Below are positions 54,601-63,367 of a stretch of 64,000 nt of DNA, in pieces; position 1 is the first letter of the stretch, and each line of letters starts with the position of its first letter. The stretch lies in the NCBI RefSeq assembly GCF_002197685.1, contig NZ_NBBI01000004.1:62001-126000 (forward strand). The letters are read 5' to 3'. Below the pieces are notes generated by a model. The model was given only the letters and a program-made list of their open reading frames with translations, did not search any database and was not told the DNA's origin. This DNA comes from Sphingomonas dokdonensis. Its GTDB lineage: Bacteria > Pseudomonadota > Alphaproteobacteria > Sphingomonadales > Sphingomonadaceae. A program made the translations under genes and the position numbers.

Positions 54601-55132
54601 AGTCGGCTACGAACTCTACCAGTCGATGCTGGAAGAAGCGATCATGGACGCCAAGGCCGGCGGCCTCGCCAACCGCCCGCGCGATTTCTCGCCGCAGATC
54701 ACGGTGGATGCGCCGATCCTCATCCCCGAGGAGTACGTCCCCGATCTCGACCTGCGCATGGCGCTCTACCGCCGCCTGAACGAGCTCGACGAGAAGCGCG
54801 AGCTGGAGGCCTTTGCGGCGGAAATGATCGACCGCTTCGGGCCATTGCCGGAAGCGACCGACAATCTCGTCAAGGTCATCGAGATCAAGATGAATGCCAA
54901 GACCGCGTGCGTCGCCAAGATGGACGTCGGCCCCAAGGGCGCGCTGGTCTCGTTCCACGACGACACGCCGCCGAACGTGCCGGGCCTGCTGGCATACGTC
55001 GACAAGCTCGGCGGCATCGCGAAATTGCGTCCCGACTCAAAGCTGGCGTTGACCCGGAACTGGAGCGACCCCGCGGCGCGGCTGCACGGTGCGCTGCAAC
55101 TATCGAAGGGACTGGCGAAGGCCGCGGGCTGA
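51677..55132 (+). CDS. mfd: Transcription-repair coupling factor Mfd
   Basis: Translocase that removes RNA polymerase stalled at lesions and recruits UvrA. It has 1151 residues: UvrB-like N-terminal part (about 1-340), RNA-polymerase interaction (CarD-like) region with LVVHTDHGIGRYVGL near 500, helicase with Walker A GDVGFGKTE near 633, DEEQ box (VIVDEEQRFG) near 734, RGRVGRSKTRAYAY, and a C-terminal TRG/D7 region. The start is TTG at 51677, directly after the inverted repeat; GGAAG in the repeat's right arm may serve as ribosome site. Confidence 0.95.
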   Translation: MPDLQTILTATTPLTLAGVPSGFLPSLLADLARAAKTRAVFIAPDEAAMRAIAATAHYFAPEIEIVEYPAWDCLPYDRASPTLRVMAERIGALHKLQAKPAGPQLVLTTVNAATQRTLTPFRIRQLVANLKPGERIARDKLAALLSANGYVRTDTVHDAGEYAVRGGLVDLFPSGETQALRLDFFGDEIESVRTFDPADQRTTGNIKGFTLLPASEALLDEESIKRFRSRYRETFGATATGDPLYQAVSEGRRLAGMEHWLPLFEDRLETLFDHLGEDALIVRDGGVKAAGESRFEAVADYYENRKRAEAAQPGSYRALPAKTLYTPPKEWEEALTTAIAHVTTPFHEPESATVIDFNVDGPRDFAPERAANTNVYEAVVDHLKALRKEGRTPVLASYSAGARDRLGNLLKDHGLTGAKAVETWQEAQGVGETQTALIVLPLEHGFTAPKVAVLTEQDMLGDRLVRRAKRRKSADAFLAELATLSPGDLVVHTDHGIGRYVGLTQVPVAKAPHDCVQLEYAGGDKLYVPVENLEVLSRYGSGEEGATLDRLGGEAWQRRKSKMKERIREIAGELIATAALRALRQGEVAEPDSSGYPSFVDRFPYQETDDQDRAIEETLADLSAGKPMDRLIVGDVGFGKTEVALRAAFVAAMAGMQVAVVCPTTLLARQHYNNFMSRFEGFPIQMGRLSRLVTAAETKRVKEGLADGTIDVVIGTHALLAKNVDFKRLGLVIVDEEQRFGVTHKERLKTLRADVHILTLTATPIPRTLQMAMSGLRELSVIQTPPVDRLAVRTYVMPWDPVVLREALLREHYRGGQSFLVTPRVADLPDIEEFLRKEVPEIRYVIAHGQMAASEVEERMSAFYDKKFEVLVSTTIIESGIDIPSANTMIVNRADRFGLAQLYQLRGRVGRSKTRAYAYMVTPPERMMTDAAEKRLKVLSDLDSLGAGFQLASHDLDIRGAGNLLGDEQSGHIKEVGYELYQSMLEEAIMDAKAGGLANRPRDFSPQITVDAPILIPEEYVPDLDLRMALYRRLNELDEKRELEAFAAEMIDRFGPLPEATDNLVKVIEIKMNAKTACVAKMDVGPKGALVSFHDDTPPNVPGLLAYVDKLGGIAKLRPDSKLALTRNWSDPAARLHGALQLSKGLAKAAG

Positions 55133-55140
55133 CGTCCGAG

Positions 55141-56268
55141 TCAGGCGGCGAGGGGGCGCTTGACCGTGTCCGATCCGGCCACGCGATAGGCGCCCTTGCC
55201 GGCGCGCTTGGCGGCGTACAGCGCCTCGTCGGCGCGGGCGATCAGCGCGCGCGGCTTGGCGGCGCGCGCGGCAAAGGCAATACCCACGGTCACGCCAACC
55301 CCGGCGACCGGGCCACCGTCCGACACCCGCATCGACGACACGGCCCGGATGATCCGCTCGGCCAGTGCGACCGCAGCCTCCTCGTCACGGCCGGGTTGTA
55401 CCACGACGAACTCGTCGCCGCCGATCCGATACGCCCGGCTGTCGAGTGCCTCGTCCCGCATCGTCCGCGCGGCACGACGCAGCAGCTCGTCGCCGGCGTC
55501 ATGGCCGCGTGCATCATTGAAGCCCTTGAAGCCGTCCAGATCGAGGTAGAGCAGCGCGGCATGTGCCCCGCCCTCACTCTCGCTCGCATAGAGCCGGTCG
55601 AGCGCCTCGAACAGGCTGAAGCGATTGCCCAGCCCGGTCAGCGGATCGATCCGCGCCAGCCCGGCATTGTGGTGCTCCGCCAGGATCATGCGCATCAGCG
55701 AATGGTGGTTCTGCATCGTCTGCGCCGCCAGCATCAGCGCCACCACGCCGAACTGGACCGCCGAAATGCTGATCCCGCCGCCCGCGCGAATGCAGATCGC
55801 GACGCACATGGGCAGCGCCATAGCGACGATGGTGATGACGGTAAGCCGTGGGAATGCGGCCCAGCGCGTGCTCACCCCGGCGAACACTGCCAGCACGGTG
55901 ATGACCGACAGCAGCACCAGCCCCGGCGGCCCGAGGACCACGGATACGGCGCACCACAGCCCCAGCGTGACGAACAGGACGAACATGAGCGCGAACGTCG
56001 CCGCACGCCCGCCGACCGGCACGTTCTTGCCATCGTCGAACCGGAACGAAAGGTAGAGCCGGCCAAGCACGATCGCAGCGTCGAAGCACAGCCAGACATA
56101 GGCCCAGCCGGCGCCGGTATAGACCACCGCCGAACTGCTGATCAGCATGGCGGTGACGCAGGCGAAATAGACGGCCGGGCGTCGCTGTATCGCGGTGGCG
56201 ATCAGCTCCTCGCGGACTTCCGGATGCGAGGCAACGGCATCGAACAGCCAACGCATGAACCGCGCCAT
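55141..56268 (-). CDS. GGDEF diguanylate cyclase with N-terminal membrane domain
   Basis: A 375-residue membrane cyclase. After a short helical start (WLFDAVASHPEVREELI) come about six hydrophobic segments (about 35-190) and a GGDEF domain with LARIDPLTGLGNR, LYLDLDGFKGFND and the intact site RIGGDEF near residue 285. The four residues at the inhibitory-site position are ALDS, not RxxD, so feedback inhibition by cyclic di-GMP is not expected. ATG at 56268 is the likely start, although the frame is open much further upstream. It converges on mfd with an eight-base gap. Confidence 0.9.
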   Translation of the reverse strand: MARFMRWLFDAVASHPEVREELIATAIQRRPAVYFACVTAMLISSSAVVYTGAGWAYVWLCFDAAIVLGRLYLSFRFDDGKNVPVGGRAATFALMFVLFVTLGLWCAVSVVLGPPGLVLLSVITVLAVFAGVSTRWAAFPRLTVITIVAMALPMCVAICIRAGGGISISAVQFGVVALMLAAQTMQNHHSLMRMILAEHHNAGLARIDPLTGLGNRFSLFEALDRLYASESEGGAHAALLYLDLDGFKGFNDARGHDAGDELLRRAARTMRDEALDSRAYRIGGDEFVVVQPGRDEEAAVALAERIIRAVSSMRVSDGGPVAGVGVTVGIAFAARAAKPRALIARADEALYAAKRAGKGAYRVAGSDTVKRPLAA

Positions 56269-56469
56269 GCTGCTCGCAGAACCGTGGAACCACCTCGTCA
56301 AGCTCGCGAACTCCCCACCCGCGTTCCGCCACCTCCGGCGATCTCGGCCACATAGATGCAAGGTAGTTAAGCGACAGCTACCGCCACCGCGGCGTCCGCC
56401 GACCTGCGCGAGAACGACCGGCAACGGCGAGCATGGCCAAGTGCCTCGAAACGCTATAGCATTCGCCGA

Positions 56470-57438
56470 ATGAGCACCACCGAACGTGCGACGCCGGAAA
56501 ATTTCGACGAGGAACGCTATCTCCTCGCCAATCCCGACATCGCCGATTTCGTCTATGGCGGCGGCGTGGCGCGCGACCATTTCGATGCGCATGGCCATGC
56601 CGAGGAGCGACCGCAGCTTACGGTCGCCGCGCTCGGAACGGACCTGTCACGCGCGCACCGCAAATTCCTTCGCTTCGAGGGAGTGTTGGATGCGAGCGCC
56701 GGCGCTGGCGGCAATTTCCGACCGCTGGAGCAGCCCGACGCATTGCCGCTCTATTACGGCCGCCATCCCGACGGCGAATTCAGCCTCGACACGTATGAGG
56801 GCGAGTCGGCCAACGCCGCGCATGAGCCGTTCGTGCGCATGCTGCGCGACAATCCCGACATGCTGTTTCTCGATGTCGGCTGCGGGCGCCGCAACTACAC
56901 CTACGACAATTGCCTCTACATCGAGGTGTATCGTTCCGTATCCGCCGATCTCGTCATCGAACCTGCCTGCACCTATCCGATCCGCTCGGGATCGATCGAC
57001 GCGATCTCCTGTTTCGCCGTGCTGGAGCATGTGCCCGAGCCTTGGAAGGTGGCGCGCGATTTCCATCGCATGCTGAAGCCGGGCGGGCAGGTGTTCATCG
57101 ACTGGCCGTTCCTGCAGCCACTGCATGGCTATCCGTCGCATTATTACAACGCGACTCACCTCGGCCTGGAACGCATGTTCACCGAAGGCTTCGACCTGTT
57201 GTCGAATGAAACGCTCGACAATCAGACGCCCGATGCCTCCTTGCGCTGGATGCTCGAGGGCATCGCGGACAGCATCGTCGACCCGGCGGTGCGCGACGCG
57301 TTCGGCAAGGCGACCGTAGCCGACCTGATCGCCACCCCACTGAGCGGCGCCTTGTGGTCGCAAGTGCGCGCCTCGCTCAACGAAGACGGCCGCCGGCGCT
57401 TTGCCGCGGGGAGCACCTTGATCGCCCGCAAGCGCTGA
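56470..57438 (+). CDS. SAM-dependent methyltransferase
   Basis: A 322-residue protein with a class I methyltransferase core in the middle: [15 protein letters not shown] (motif I variant) near residue 135, [32 protein letters not shown] (motifs II/III region). The N-terminal 100 residues begin [18 protein letters not shown], a short segment that also occurs in glycosyltransferase-linked and surface polysaccharide proteins, and recruit an unknown partner. The target is unknown; a polysaccharide or lipid is a guess. It diverges from the GGDEF gene over a 201-base gap. Confidence 0.85.
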   Translation: MSTTERATPENFDEERYLLANPDIADFVYGGGVARDHFDAHGHAEERPQLTVAALGTDLSRAHRKFLRFEGVLDASAGAGGNFRPLEQPDALPLYYGRHPDGEFSLDTYEGESANAAHEPFVRMLRDNPDMLFLDVGCGRRNYTYDNCLYIEVYRSVSADLVIEPACTYPIRSGSIDAISCFAVLEHVPEPWKVARDFHRMLKPGGQVFIDWPFLQPLHGYPSHYYNATHLGLERMFTEGFDLLSNETLDNQTPDASLRWMLEGIADSIVDPAVRDAFGKATVADLIATPLSGALWSQVRASLNEDGRRRFAAGSTLIARKR

Positions 57439-57478
57439 GGTTGGCGGCGCGGCTGCATCGCCTTATGGGTTCGGCATC

Positions 57479-58810
57479 ATGACCCACGACATTCACGTCA
57501 TCGGCGGCGGGCTTGCCGGAAGCGAGGCCGCATGGCAGCTCGCCGAGGCCGGCCACAAGGTCCGTCTCTCCGAAATGCGCGGCTCGGGTGAGAACACCCC
57601 CGCGCACCACACCGATCACCTCGCCGAGCTCGTCTGCTCGAACAGCTTCCGCTCCGACGATCCGGAAAGCAACGCTGTCGGCCTTATCCACCAGGAGATG
57701 CGCGCGCTTGGTTCGCTGATCCTGCGCGAGGGCGATCGGCACAAGGTCCCCGCCGGCTCGGCGCTGGCGGTCGACCGCGACGGCTTCTCCGCCGGTGTCA
57801 CCGCTGTGCTGGAGGCGCACCCGAACATCACGGTCGTGCGCGAGCGGATTGACACGCTGCCGGACGGCGCGGCGATCATCGCCACCGGCCCGCTCACCGC
57901 GCCCGGCCTGTCAGAGGCGATCGCCGGGGAGACGGGCAAGGATGCGCTCGCCTTCTTCGACGCCATCGCCCCGATCGTACACCGCGACACGATCGACATG
58001 GACACCGCCTGGTTCCAGTCGCGCTGGAACAAGGGCGACGGCACCGATTACATCAACTGCCCGCTCACTCGCGAACAATATGACACATTCGTCGAGGGGC
58101 TGCTGGCGGGCGAGAAGAGCGTGCCGCGAGAATGGGAGAACGTCCCCTATTTCGAAGGCTGCATGCCGATCGAGGTGATGGCGGAGCGCGGGCGCGAGAC
58201 GTTGCGCTTCGGCCCGATGAAGGGCGTCGGCCTAGACCAGCCCGGCACCGCGTCGGAGAAGCATCCGCAAGGGCGCTGGCCGTACGCCTGCGTCCAGCTG
58301 CGCCAGGATAACGCGGCGGGCACTCTGTGGAATATCGTCGGTTTCCAGACCAAGCTGAAGCATGCCGAGCAGGTCCGCCTGTTCCGCACCATACCTGGCC
58401 TGGAAAAGGCGGAGTTCGCACGGCTTGGCGGCCTTCACCGCAACACCTTCCTGCGCTCGCCCGAGCTGCTCGATCCCGAGCTACGGCTTAAGTCGCGCCC
58501 CAACGTTCGCTTCGCCGGGCAGATCACGGGCTGTGAAGGCTATGTCGAAAGCGCCGCGATCGGCCTCTTGGCCGGCCGCTTCGCCGCGGCGGAGCTGGCA
58601 GGCGGGTCGATGGCGCCGCCCCCCGTCGAAACCGCGCTGGGCGCCCTCCTCAACCACATCACCGGTGCCGCGGTGGCGGAAACCTACCAGCCGATGAACG
58701 TCAACTTCGGCCTCTTCCCGCCGATCGAAGGCCGCACGAAAAGGGCCGATCGCAAGAAGATGTACACCGATCGTGCCCGCACCGCGCTAGCCGAGTGGAT
58801 GGCGGCCTAG
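57479..58810 (+). CDS. trmFO: Folate/FAD-dependent tRNA m5U54 methyltransferase
   Basis: Methylates U54 in the T-loop of tRNA using methylenetetrahydrofolate and FAD. It has 443 residues with the FAD-binding loop [16 protein letters not shown] near residue 7-20, [16 protein letters not shown], and [16 protein letters not shown], all TrmFO signatures, and [12 protein letters not shown] plus [10 protein letters not shown] later. Cys near the GCMPIE and TGCEGY segments are candidates for the catalytic pair. Presence of TrmFO instead of TrmA fits alphaproteobacteria. It overlaps the EF-hand gene end by four bases. Confidence 0.96.
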   Translation: MTHDIHVIGGGLAGSEAAWQLAEAGHKVRLSEMRGSGENTPAHHTDHLAELVCSNSFRSDDPESNAVGLIHQEMRALGSLILREGDRHKVPAGSALAVDRDGFSAGVTAVLEAHPNITVVRERIDTLPDGAAIIATGPLTAPGLSEAIAGETGKDALAFFDAIAPIVHRDTIDMDTAWFQSRWNKGDGTDYINCPLTREQYDTFVEGLLAGEKSVPREWENVPYFEGCMPIEVMAERGRETLRFGPMKGVGLDQPGTASEKHPQGRWPYACVQLRQDNAAGTLWNIVGFQTKLKHAEQVRLFRTIPGLEKAEFARLGGLHRNTFLRSPELLDPELRLKSRPNVRFAGQITGCEGYVESAAIGLLAGRFAAAELAGGSMAPPPVETALGALLNHITGAAVAETYQPMNVNFGLFPPIEGRTKRADRKKMYTDRARTALAEWMAA

Positions 58811-59271
58811 TCGTTATCCTCGGTCACCGCGGGGCAGACGCATTTGGGCCGCGCCTTGGCCTTGCGCTTCACCGCGGTGGTTGCAAACTCGGCGCGGTCC
58901 ATCGCGCCCGATTTGTCGCCGTCCGCAGTGACGAATTTGGTCAGCGTCTTGGCGCCCCATTCCTCGAACGACAGCCGCCCGTCGCCGTTGGTGTCCAGCT
59001 TCGCAAAGGCCTTGCGCCGCGCGACCAGATACTCGTCGCGGGTGATCCGCCCGTCGTGATCCTTGTCGTAACGGTCGAAGCGCTTTTCCTCCCGCGTCCG
59101 CTCGGTCGCTTCGGGTACCGGCGGCTCCACAATGACGGGCTGCTGCCCTGCGACTCGCGCCGGCGGCGCGGGCGGCAGCACCGGGTCCGTGGTCGCCCGT
59201 CCCGAGAACAGCAGCCACCCGGCCGCCACCATCAACAGCGCCGCCAATCCGCCTGCCAGAAATCGCCACAT
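58807..59271 (-). CDS. Membrane-anchored EF-hand protein
   Basis: A 154-residue protein with an N-terminal hydrophobic segment (about 4-22, anchor or signal peptide), a Pro-rich linker, and three EF-hand loops: Asp69-Glu80 ([12 protein letters not shown]), Asp93-Glu104 ([12 protein letters not shown]) and Asp117-Glu128 ([12 protein letters not shown]), the third with a less regular loop. The basic tail ends with a Cys pair (KCVC). Probably a periplasmic calcium-binding protein; function unknown. ATG at 59271 has GGGAGAG upstream. Confidence 0.85.
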   Translation of the reverse strand: MWRFLAGGLAALLMVAAGWLLFSGRATTDPVLPPAPPARVAGQQPVIVEPPVPEATERTREEKRFDRYDKDHDGRITRDEYLVARRKAFAKLDTNGDGRLSFEEWGAKTLTKFVTADGDKSGAMDRAEFATTAVKRKAKARPKCVCPAVTEDND

Positions 59272-59323
59272 GCCCCGCTCTCCCGTCGGCGTCATGCTAG
59301 CAAGCCGGCGAGCGGCGGCAAGC

Positions 59324-59986
59324 CTATCGACCGCTCAGCCGATGCCAGGCGAGACGCAACACGCGTTTCGGTGCCCCTACAGGCTGCGCACCGGCAAGAT
59401 CCGCCGCCGCCACATGCACCAGTGCGCCCAGAAATCGCCCCGCGCCGCTCCACCGCTGCGCCGCCGCCTGCTGCAGCAACGGACGGGCAAGCGCCACCGC
59501 CCGCGCCGACAAGTCTGGATCCACGGTAAGGCGCGACAGGTCGGCAAGCGCCCACCCCTGCCCCGCGGCGCGTACATCGTCGCTTGCCCCTGCCAGCCGC
59601 GCCGCCTCGACGAACAGCAGCCCGCGCGCCTCGGCGAAGGTAGCAAGTACCGCCGCATCCGGCGCGCCCAGCAATTGCTCCCATCCCGGCCCCATTCGCG
59701 CCAGCACGCCGCCATCCGCACCCGCTGCTGCCAGCGCTCGCAGGATCGGCTGTGCCGGCGCCTCTCCGCTGCCGAGCGCCAACAGCGCCTCATGCCACCA
59801 GGTCAGCCGCAGCTGCGCCACCATCGCGTCGCGCGTGCCGATCGCCAGCTTCGCCAGCGTCGCATCTAGCGCGAAGGCCGCAGCAATCCCCTGCCGGACC
59901 GCCGACGGCGCATAGCCAAGCGCCAGCGCACGCTCGGGATGGCCGGCAGCAGGGTCGATCCCAAAGGTTTGCGCGTCGTTAACCAT
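59324..59986 (-). CDS. Squalene/phytoene-synthase-fold protein, NDUFAF6-like
   Basis: A 220-residue protein of the trans-isoprenyl synthase (head-to-head) fold. LGYAPSAVRQGIAAAFALDATLAKL and AQLRLTWWHEALL match the NDUFAF6 group, whose mitochondrial member assists complex I assembly. The two Asp-rich DxxxD motifs of true squalene or phytoene synthases are not seen, so carotenoid or hopanoid synthesis is unlikely. ATG at 59986 is chosen; the frame is open 71 codons further upstream, but the extra part overlaps the divergent Tad-type gene. Confidence 0.78.
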   Translation of the reverse strand: MVNDAQTFGIDPAAGHPERALALGYAPSAVRQGIAAAFALDATLAKLAIGTRDAMVAQLRLTWWHEALLALGSGEAPAQPILRALAAAGADGGVLARMGPGWEQLLGAPDAAVLATFAEARGLLFVEAARLAGASDDVRAAGQGWALADLSRLTVDPDLSARAVALARPLLQQAAAQRWSGAGRFLGALVHVAAADLAGAQPVGAPKRVLRLAWHRLSGR

Positions 59987-60041
59987 GTCGTTTGAGGTGG
60001 GCTTAGCGGCTCCTGCGGCATTGCGCATCGTGAAGACGACT

Positions 60042-62003
60042 ATGGTCATGCAAGGCTGGACGCGAGTGAAAAATACCGGGGTTGCGACTTTCCTGGGCAG
60101 GCTGCGCCGCGACGTTCGCGGCAATACGCTGGCGATGATGGGGGCATTTCTGATCCCGCTTGCCGCGTTCACCGGATCGGCGGTGGACGTCGGGCGCATG
60201 TACCTGGTGAAAATTCGCCTTCAGCAGGCCTGCGACGCCGGCGTCCTCGCCGGCCGTCGCTTCATGGTGGAAAGCACCAGTACCACGCTCGACAGCAACG
60301 CGATCACTCAAGCGCGGGCCTTTTTCGCGAGCAACTTTCCCAGCGGCATCATGGGCACTCCAGCCTACACCAACACCACCAATCCCTATCCGTTCATCCC
60401 CACCAAGACGCCCGAAAACCAGGTGGCCGGCACCGCAACGACGCAGGTGCCAATGACGATCATGACGATGTTCGGCGCCCCGACGCAGCCGCTGACGGTG
60501 ACGTGCGAGGCCACATTCGACATCGCCGACACCGATATCATGTTCGTGCTGGACACAACCGGGTCGATGGCGTGCCTGCCGACCGAAGCGGCGCCGTGCG
60601 GCCAGCCCGTGTCTACTTACCAGCGACCCGGCGGCCTTGGCACCGGCTACTTCACGGTGGAAAAAGCCAATTCTCGGCTGTCCGGCCTGCGCTCTGCGGT
60701 GGTCAGCTTCTATGACACAATGGCTGCGAACATCGATGCGCGCACCACGGTACGATATGGGTTTGTTCCCTATAGCTCAACCGTGAACGTAGGCTTCGAG
60801 CTGACAGGATGGCTGGTCGGGCAAGCACAATATCAATCACGTGAAATAGTTGGCGAGGCTGTCGTAAGTTCTTCAGGGCCTACTACCTTTCAAGAAGGTA
60901 ACGGCCCCTGCATGCGTCGGGCGGGCCGTGATCCGGAGGAAGGGTTCAACACGGACGGTCTAGCGACCGAGACAACGGTAACTTGGGACCGCTCTCAGTG
61001 CACCATGACGCAAAAGACCGTTAAGCCAAAGTGGCGTTACAAGCCGGTCACCTACAACGTTAGTCAGTATATCGGCAAGGGAAACGTCGTAGATGACCCC
61101 TCAAAAATCACTGGCGCAACATCAAGGTGGCAAGGTTGCATCGAGGAAAGGCGAACGACCGCCGGTGCCACTTCTTTCGATACAAGCAGCCTGCCGCCAG
61201 ACCTGGATCCAGATCTTCGCCCGTCCAATGATGATACGCGTTGGCGCCCGATGTGGCCAGACGTAACCTATTATCGCAAGGACAAGCCGGAGGAGGACTT
61301 TACTGGTACAAGTACCACGCCGTATAGTGACTTCCTTCCTGTAACTAGGGTTGGCTTTTATTATAACAATAACGAAAACAGGTATGAATTGCGTTACCCG
61401 ACGAATGCAGGTGAGGCCTATACTAACATCACTCCCTGGGCAGCAACTGGGTGGGACCTCAACGTGCAGGGCGGCTACTATGCCTGTGGCAAGCCGGTTC
61501 ATCGCCTCGCCCCATTGTCGCGGCAACAGGTGGCAGATTACGTCAACGCCACCGACTTTCGTGCGCAAGGCGGCACCTACCATGACGTCGGAATGATCTG
61601 GGGCACGCGGCTTATTTCTCCTACCGGGCTTTTCGCGACAGATACAGCGGCTCATCCCGGCCGCAAACCACCGAACCGTTACATTGTCTTCATGACCGAT
61701 GGTGAAATGTCACCAAGCCGGAACTCTTACACCATGTATGGGATCGAAGATTATGACCAACGCATCGGTGGCGGGTCAACAAACCTGAAAGAGCTTCACA
61801 ACGAGCGTTTCACCACGGTTTGCTCCGCCGCAAAAGAACGCGGCATCACTGTCTTCGTCGTCAGCTTTGGTCAGGTGCTTAACAACGAACTCATTGCCTG
61901 CGCCTCGCAGGGGCAGGCTTATTACGCCCGCGACAATGCCGCGCTGACGGCCGCGTTCCAGACGATCGCCAAGCAGGTCGCCTTGCTCCGGATATCGAAA
62001 TGA
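60042..62003 (+). CDS. TadG-type pilus-assembly protein with von Willebrand A domain
   Basis: A 653-residue protein: an N-terminal TadE/TadG-like segment (DVRGNTLAMMGAFLIPLAAF, one membrane helix) and a vWA domain with MIDAS motif DTTGSM near residue 170 and FVVSFGQVLNNELIACASQ near the end. It probably sits in the envelope as part of a Tad/Flp-type pilus or adhesion system. Bases of about 60810-61760 are much poorer in G and C than the rest and use rarer codons, while the frame stays open. Starts at 59985, 60042 and 60048 are possible. It overlaps the next gene by four bases. Confidence 0.82.
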   Translation: MVMQGWTRVKNTGVATFLGRLRRDVRGNTLAMMGAFLIPLAAFTGSAVDVGRMYLVKIRLQQACDAGVLAGRRFMVESTSTTLDSNAITQARAFFASNFPSGIMGTPAYTNTTNPYPFIPTKTPENQVAGTATTQVPMTIMTMFGAPTQPLTVTCEATFDIADTDIMFVLDTTGSMACLPTEAAPCGQPVSTYQRPGGLGTGYFTVEKANSRLSGLRSAVVSFYDTMAANIDARTTVRYGFVPYSSTVNVGFELTGWLVGQAQYQSREIVGEAVVSSSGPTTFQEGNGPCMRRAGRDPEEGFNTDGLATETTVTWDRSQCTMTQKTVKPKWRYKPVTYNVSQYIGKGNVVDDPSKITGATSRWQGCIEERRTTAGATSFDTSSLPPDLDPDLRPSNDDTRWRPMWPDVTYYRKDKPEEDFTGTSTTPYSDFLPVTRVGFYYNNNENRYELRYPTNAGEAYTNITPWAATGWDLNVQGGYYACGKPVHRLAPLSRQQVADYVNATDFRAQGGTYHDVGMIWGTRLISPTGLFATDTAAHPGRKPPNRYIVFMTDGEMSPSRNSYTMYGIEDYDQRIGGGSTNLKELHNERFTTVCSAAKERGITVFVVSFGQVLNNELIACASQGQAYYARDNAALTAAFQTIAKQVALLRISK

Positions 62004-62623
62004 GGTTGGCAAGGCGCCTTGCGACCGACCGAAGCGGTGTCACGATCGTCGAGTTCGCGCTCGTCGCACCCGTCATGTGCCTGATGATGATGGGTCTTGG
62101 CGACATGCTGTACCAGATGTACGCCAAGGAGCTGCTCGACGGCGCTATCCAGAAGGCCGCACGCGATTCCTCAATCCAGGGCGGTGGCCAGCAGACGGCG
62201 GAAATCGATGGTGAGGTGATGGACATGATGGGCACCATCATGTCCCGCCCGACTGCCTCGTGTGCCACCACACCGGCGGCGGGCACCTTTTGCGCCACCC
62301 GCCGCAACTTCGCCGTCTTCTCCGCCGCCGGTCCGGAGCCGTTCAACGACGACAATGGGAACGGCCAGCGCAACCCCGGCGAGTGCTACCAGGATCTGAA
62401 TAACAACGGCAGCTGGGATGCGTCGGGGGGCACTGGCAACGCCGGCCAGGGCGCGGCGAACGACGTGACGCTCTACACCATCAAGGTCACCTACACGCGC
62501 ATCTTCCCCGTGCCGCAATTGCTCGGCTGGAGCCCCAACAACACGATCGCGGCGCAGGCGCTGCTGAAGAACCAGCCATACGCCTCCCGGCCGGAACCCA
62601 CCATCACATGGAAATGCTCGTGA
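62000..62623 (+). CDS. TadE-like pseudopilin with Asp/Asn-rich loop
   Basis: A 207-residue TadE-like protein with RSGVTIVEFALVAPVMCLMMMGLGDM, the typical class of prepilin-like N-terminal helix containing Glu. The C-terminal part carries four Cys and a segment FNDDNGNGQRNPGECYQDLNNNGSWD-like in residues about 112-140 whose Asp/Asn spacing resembles calcium-binding loops. The start overlaps the TadG-type gene by ATGA and the stop overlaps the next gene by one base, so the three are translated together. Confidence 0.85.
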   Translation: MRLARRLATDRSGVTIVEFALVAPVMCLMMMGLGDMLYQMYAKELLDGAIQKAARDSSIQGGGQQTAEIDGEVMDMMGTIMSRPTASCATTPAAGTFCATRRNFAVFSAAGPEPFNDDNGNGQRNPGECYQDLNNNGSWDASGGTGNAGQGAANDVTLYTIKVTYTRIFPVPQLLGWSPNNTIAAQALLKNQPYASRPEPTITWKCS

Positions 62624-63324
62624 TGCGCGCCACCTTGCTGCGCCGGCTCGCCCGCGACAATCGCGGCGCCGCGCTGTTGGAGTTCGCCCTCGCGACGCCG
62701 CTGGTGCTGGCACTCGGCCTGTACGGCGTGGAAATCGGCAACCAGGCGCTCACCCATATGCGGCTCAGCCAGATCGCGCTCAACCTTGCCGACAATGCGT
62801 CGCGCATGGGCCTTATCGGCAACAACAATGTCGAGACGATGCGCGAAGGCGACATGAACGACATGCTGCAGGCCGCCCGGCTGCAGGGCGAGGGCATCAA
62901 CCTCACGAAGAACGGCCGGATCATCGTCTCCAGCCTGGAAAACGTCCAGCAAAGCTACGACAGCGCGCCCGTCCAGCGCATTCACTGGCAACGCTGCATC
63001 GGCATGCAGCGCGGCACCGGCTTCGATTCCGAATACGCCACCAGCACCAATGCCGGCACCACCTCGACAGTGACGGATGCGGGCACAGCAATGCCGGGCG
63101 GCATGGGGCCGACCGGCTCGAAGGTGAACGCACCGCCCAATTCAGCGGTGATGTATGTGGAGGTGAATTACCTGTACGAGCCAATCGTGACGCAATGGCT
63201 GAGCAGCCCGTTTCGGATGCAATATCGCGCCTCGATGATCGTGCGCAACAACCGCGACTACCGACAGATCTACAATCCGTCGTCCTACGCCCGCCGGTCG
63301 ACGTGCAATCTTTACACCAGCTAA
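62623..63324 (+). CDS. TadE-like pilus-assembly protein
   Basis: A 233-residue third member of the Tad set: LARDNRGAALLEFALATPLVLALGLYGVEIG is the TadE N-terminal membrane helix with its Glu. The rest is predicted to face the periplasm and has two Cys (RCIG and the last-but-few RSTCNL). ATG at 62623 overlaps the preceding stop (TGATG); an ATG five codons earlier is the alternative. No Tad secretion ATPase or prepilin peptidase is in the window, so the rest of the machine must be elsewhere. Confidence 0.83.
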   Translation: MRATLLRRLARDNRGAALLEFALATPLVLALGLYGVEIGNQALTHMRLSQIALNLADNASRMGLIGNNNVETMREGDMNDMLQAARLQGEGINLTKNGRIIVSSLENVQQSYDSAPVQRIHWQRCIGMQRGTGFDSEYATSTNAGTTSTVTDAGTAMPGGMGPTGSKVNAPPNSAVMYVEVNYLYEPIVTQWLSSPFRMQYRASMIVRNNRDYRQIYNPSSYARRSTCNLYTS

Positions 63325-63332
63325 GCATCGCC

Positions 63333-63353
63333 GCCCCGGCGCGTGGCCGGGGC
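63333..63353. terminator. Hairpin between the Tad genes and pdhB
   Basis: GCCCCGGC and GCCGGGGC form a perfect eight-base-pair stem with a five-base loop in the 43-base convergent gap. No U-run is present on either strand. Confidence 0.45.
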
Positions 63354-63367
63354 AGCAATGCCGGTGG

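Noticed and set aside
51569..54958. Minus-strand open frames of more than 500 codons opposite mfd
   Set aside because: They mirror the mfd codon pattern, show no family motif and have no ribosome site.
59985..60041. Start of the TadG-type gene at 59985, which would make a third overlapping divergent start
   Set aside because: The 19 extra codons do not resemble a Tad leader and no ribosome site is visible; 60042 or 60048 fit better, though this is not certain.
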